DNA of 5,720 nucleotides. Source: Pseudomonadota bacterium (GTDB lineage Bacteria; Pseudomonadota; Alphaproteobacteria; Rhizobiales; Devosiaceae). Below the pieces are notes generated by a model. The model searched no databases, was not told the origin of the DNA, and was given only the letters and a program-made list of their open reading frames with translations. Shown in pieces: positions 5,417-5,720 of this stretch. The DNA lies in contig JAEYTN010000265.1 of the NCBI GenBank assembly GCA_023433985.1, forward strand, positions 1 through 5,720, written 5' to 3'. Within the stretch, counting starts at the first letter, position 1. The number at the start of each line of letters is the position of its first letter. Made by a program: the position numbers and the translations under genes.

Positions 5417-5720
5417 TGCTGAAATCCCTGATCGCCGCCGCGCTTGCGGCTGTTCTTTCCGCCGCGCCGACTCTGGCCGCGGAGTGGAGCTACACCGACA
5501 GCACCGGCAACACGGTGACGCTCGCTGAGGTGCCCAGCCGCATCGTCATGCACGCCAACGCCGCGGCCGGGCTGATCCCGCTCGGCATCCGGCCGGTGGG
5601 CATCTACGTCGATAGCCCCGTGGCCGAGGACAAGTCCCTGCAGGGGCTCGACCTCACCGGCATCGAGATCGTCGGCGAGGCCTGGGGCGAGATCGACGTC
5701 GAGAAGGTCGCGGCGCTGAA
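5416..5720 (+). CDS. Periplasmic substrate-binding protein of an iron-siderophore/heme-type ABC transporter (partial)
   Basis: About 101 N-terminal residues are present and the frame is open to the window edge. Residues 1-22 form a signal peptide (MLKSLIAAALAAVLSAAPTL, cleavage near the Ala-Ala before Glu23). The mature start WSYTDSTGNTVTLAEVPSRI, with a D-x-x-G-x-x-V strand followed by P-x-R-I, then GLIPLGIRPVGIY, is the typical opening of class III binding proteins (FepB/FhuD/BtuF type), which deliver ferric siderophores, heme or cobalamin to an inner-membrane permease. The substrate cannot be told apart here. ATG 5416 has GAGG at 5405-5408, seven bases upstream. It is separated from the preceding small gene by 76 bases holding its own promoter, a possible iron box and an inverted repeat, so it is probably the first gene of its own operon. 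Confidence 0.87.
   Translation, partial: MLKSLIAAALAAVLSAAPTLAAEWSYTDSTGNTVTLAEVPSRIVMHANAAAGLIPLGIRPVGIYVDSPVAEDKSLQGLDLTGIEIVGEAWGEIDVEKVAAL

Overview
The window is GC-rich bacterial chromosome with strongly GC-biased third codon positions. The RecJ, Tim44-domain and cyclopropane-synthase-like sequences, a REP-like repeat resembling ones I recall from Rhizobiales genomes, and a possible RirA-type iron box all point to an alphaproteobacterium, probably Hyphomicrobiales (Rhizobiales). The genus cannot be fixed from the sequence alone. I see no phage, IS, CRISPR array, tRNA or rRNA, and this looks like ordinary core-type chromosome rather than an island.

Layout. At 1-71 there may be the tail of a plus-strand gene, ending next to a short palindrome. 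A strong intrinsic terminator (105-131) serves the minus-strand gene at 153-1109, which encodes an exported, membrane-anchored Tim44-domain protein. Its promoter (1161-1190, minus) lies in the divergent gap shared with recJ. recJ (1267-3063, plus) encodes a full-length single-strand-specific exonuclease. After a 141-base gap with a possible promoter comes a cyclopropane-fatty-acyl-phospholipid synthase family gene (3205-4443, plus), which has non-standard residues at two positions of the family's bicarbonate site. It converges on a small antibiotic-biosynthesis-monooxygenase (ABM) domain gene (4557-4868, minus), with a REP-like repeat in the gap. Divergent from the ABM gene is a small 85-residue protein gene (5082-5339, plus). 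The window ends inside the first gene of a probable iron-siderophore or heme ABC uptake system (from 5416, plus), whose leader holds a promoter, a possible iron-responsive operator and an inverted repeat reaching the start codon.

How the genes relate. There is no evident single pathway. RecJ serves recombination and mismatch repair, the CFA-like enzyme modifies membrane lipids, the Tim44-domain protein is an envelope protein of unclear role, the ABM protein is a probable small oxygenase, and the last gene belongs to metal uptake. I did not find a convincing new multi-gene system. The observations most worth checking are the altered bicarbonate-site residues of the CFA-like enzyme and the layered regulatory signals (TGA-N9-TCA box over a -35 element, then a start-codon hairpin) ahead of the uptake gene.
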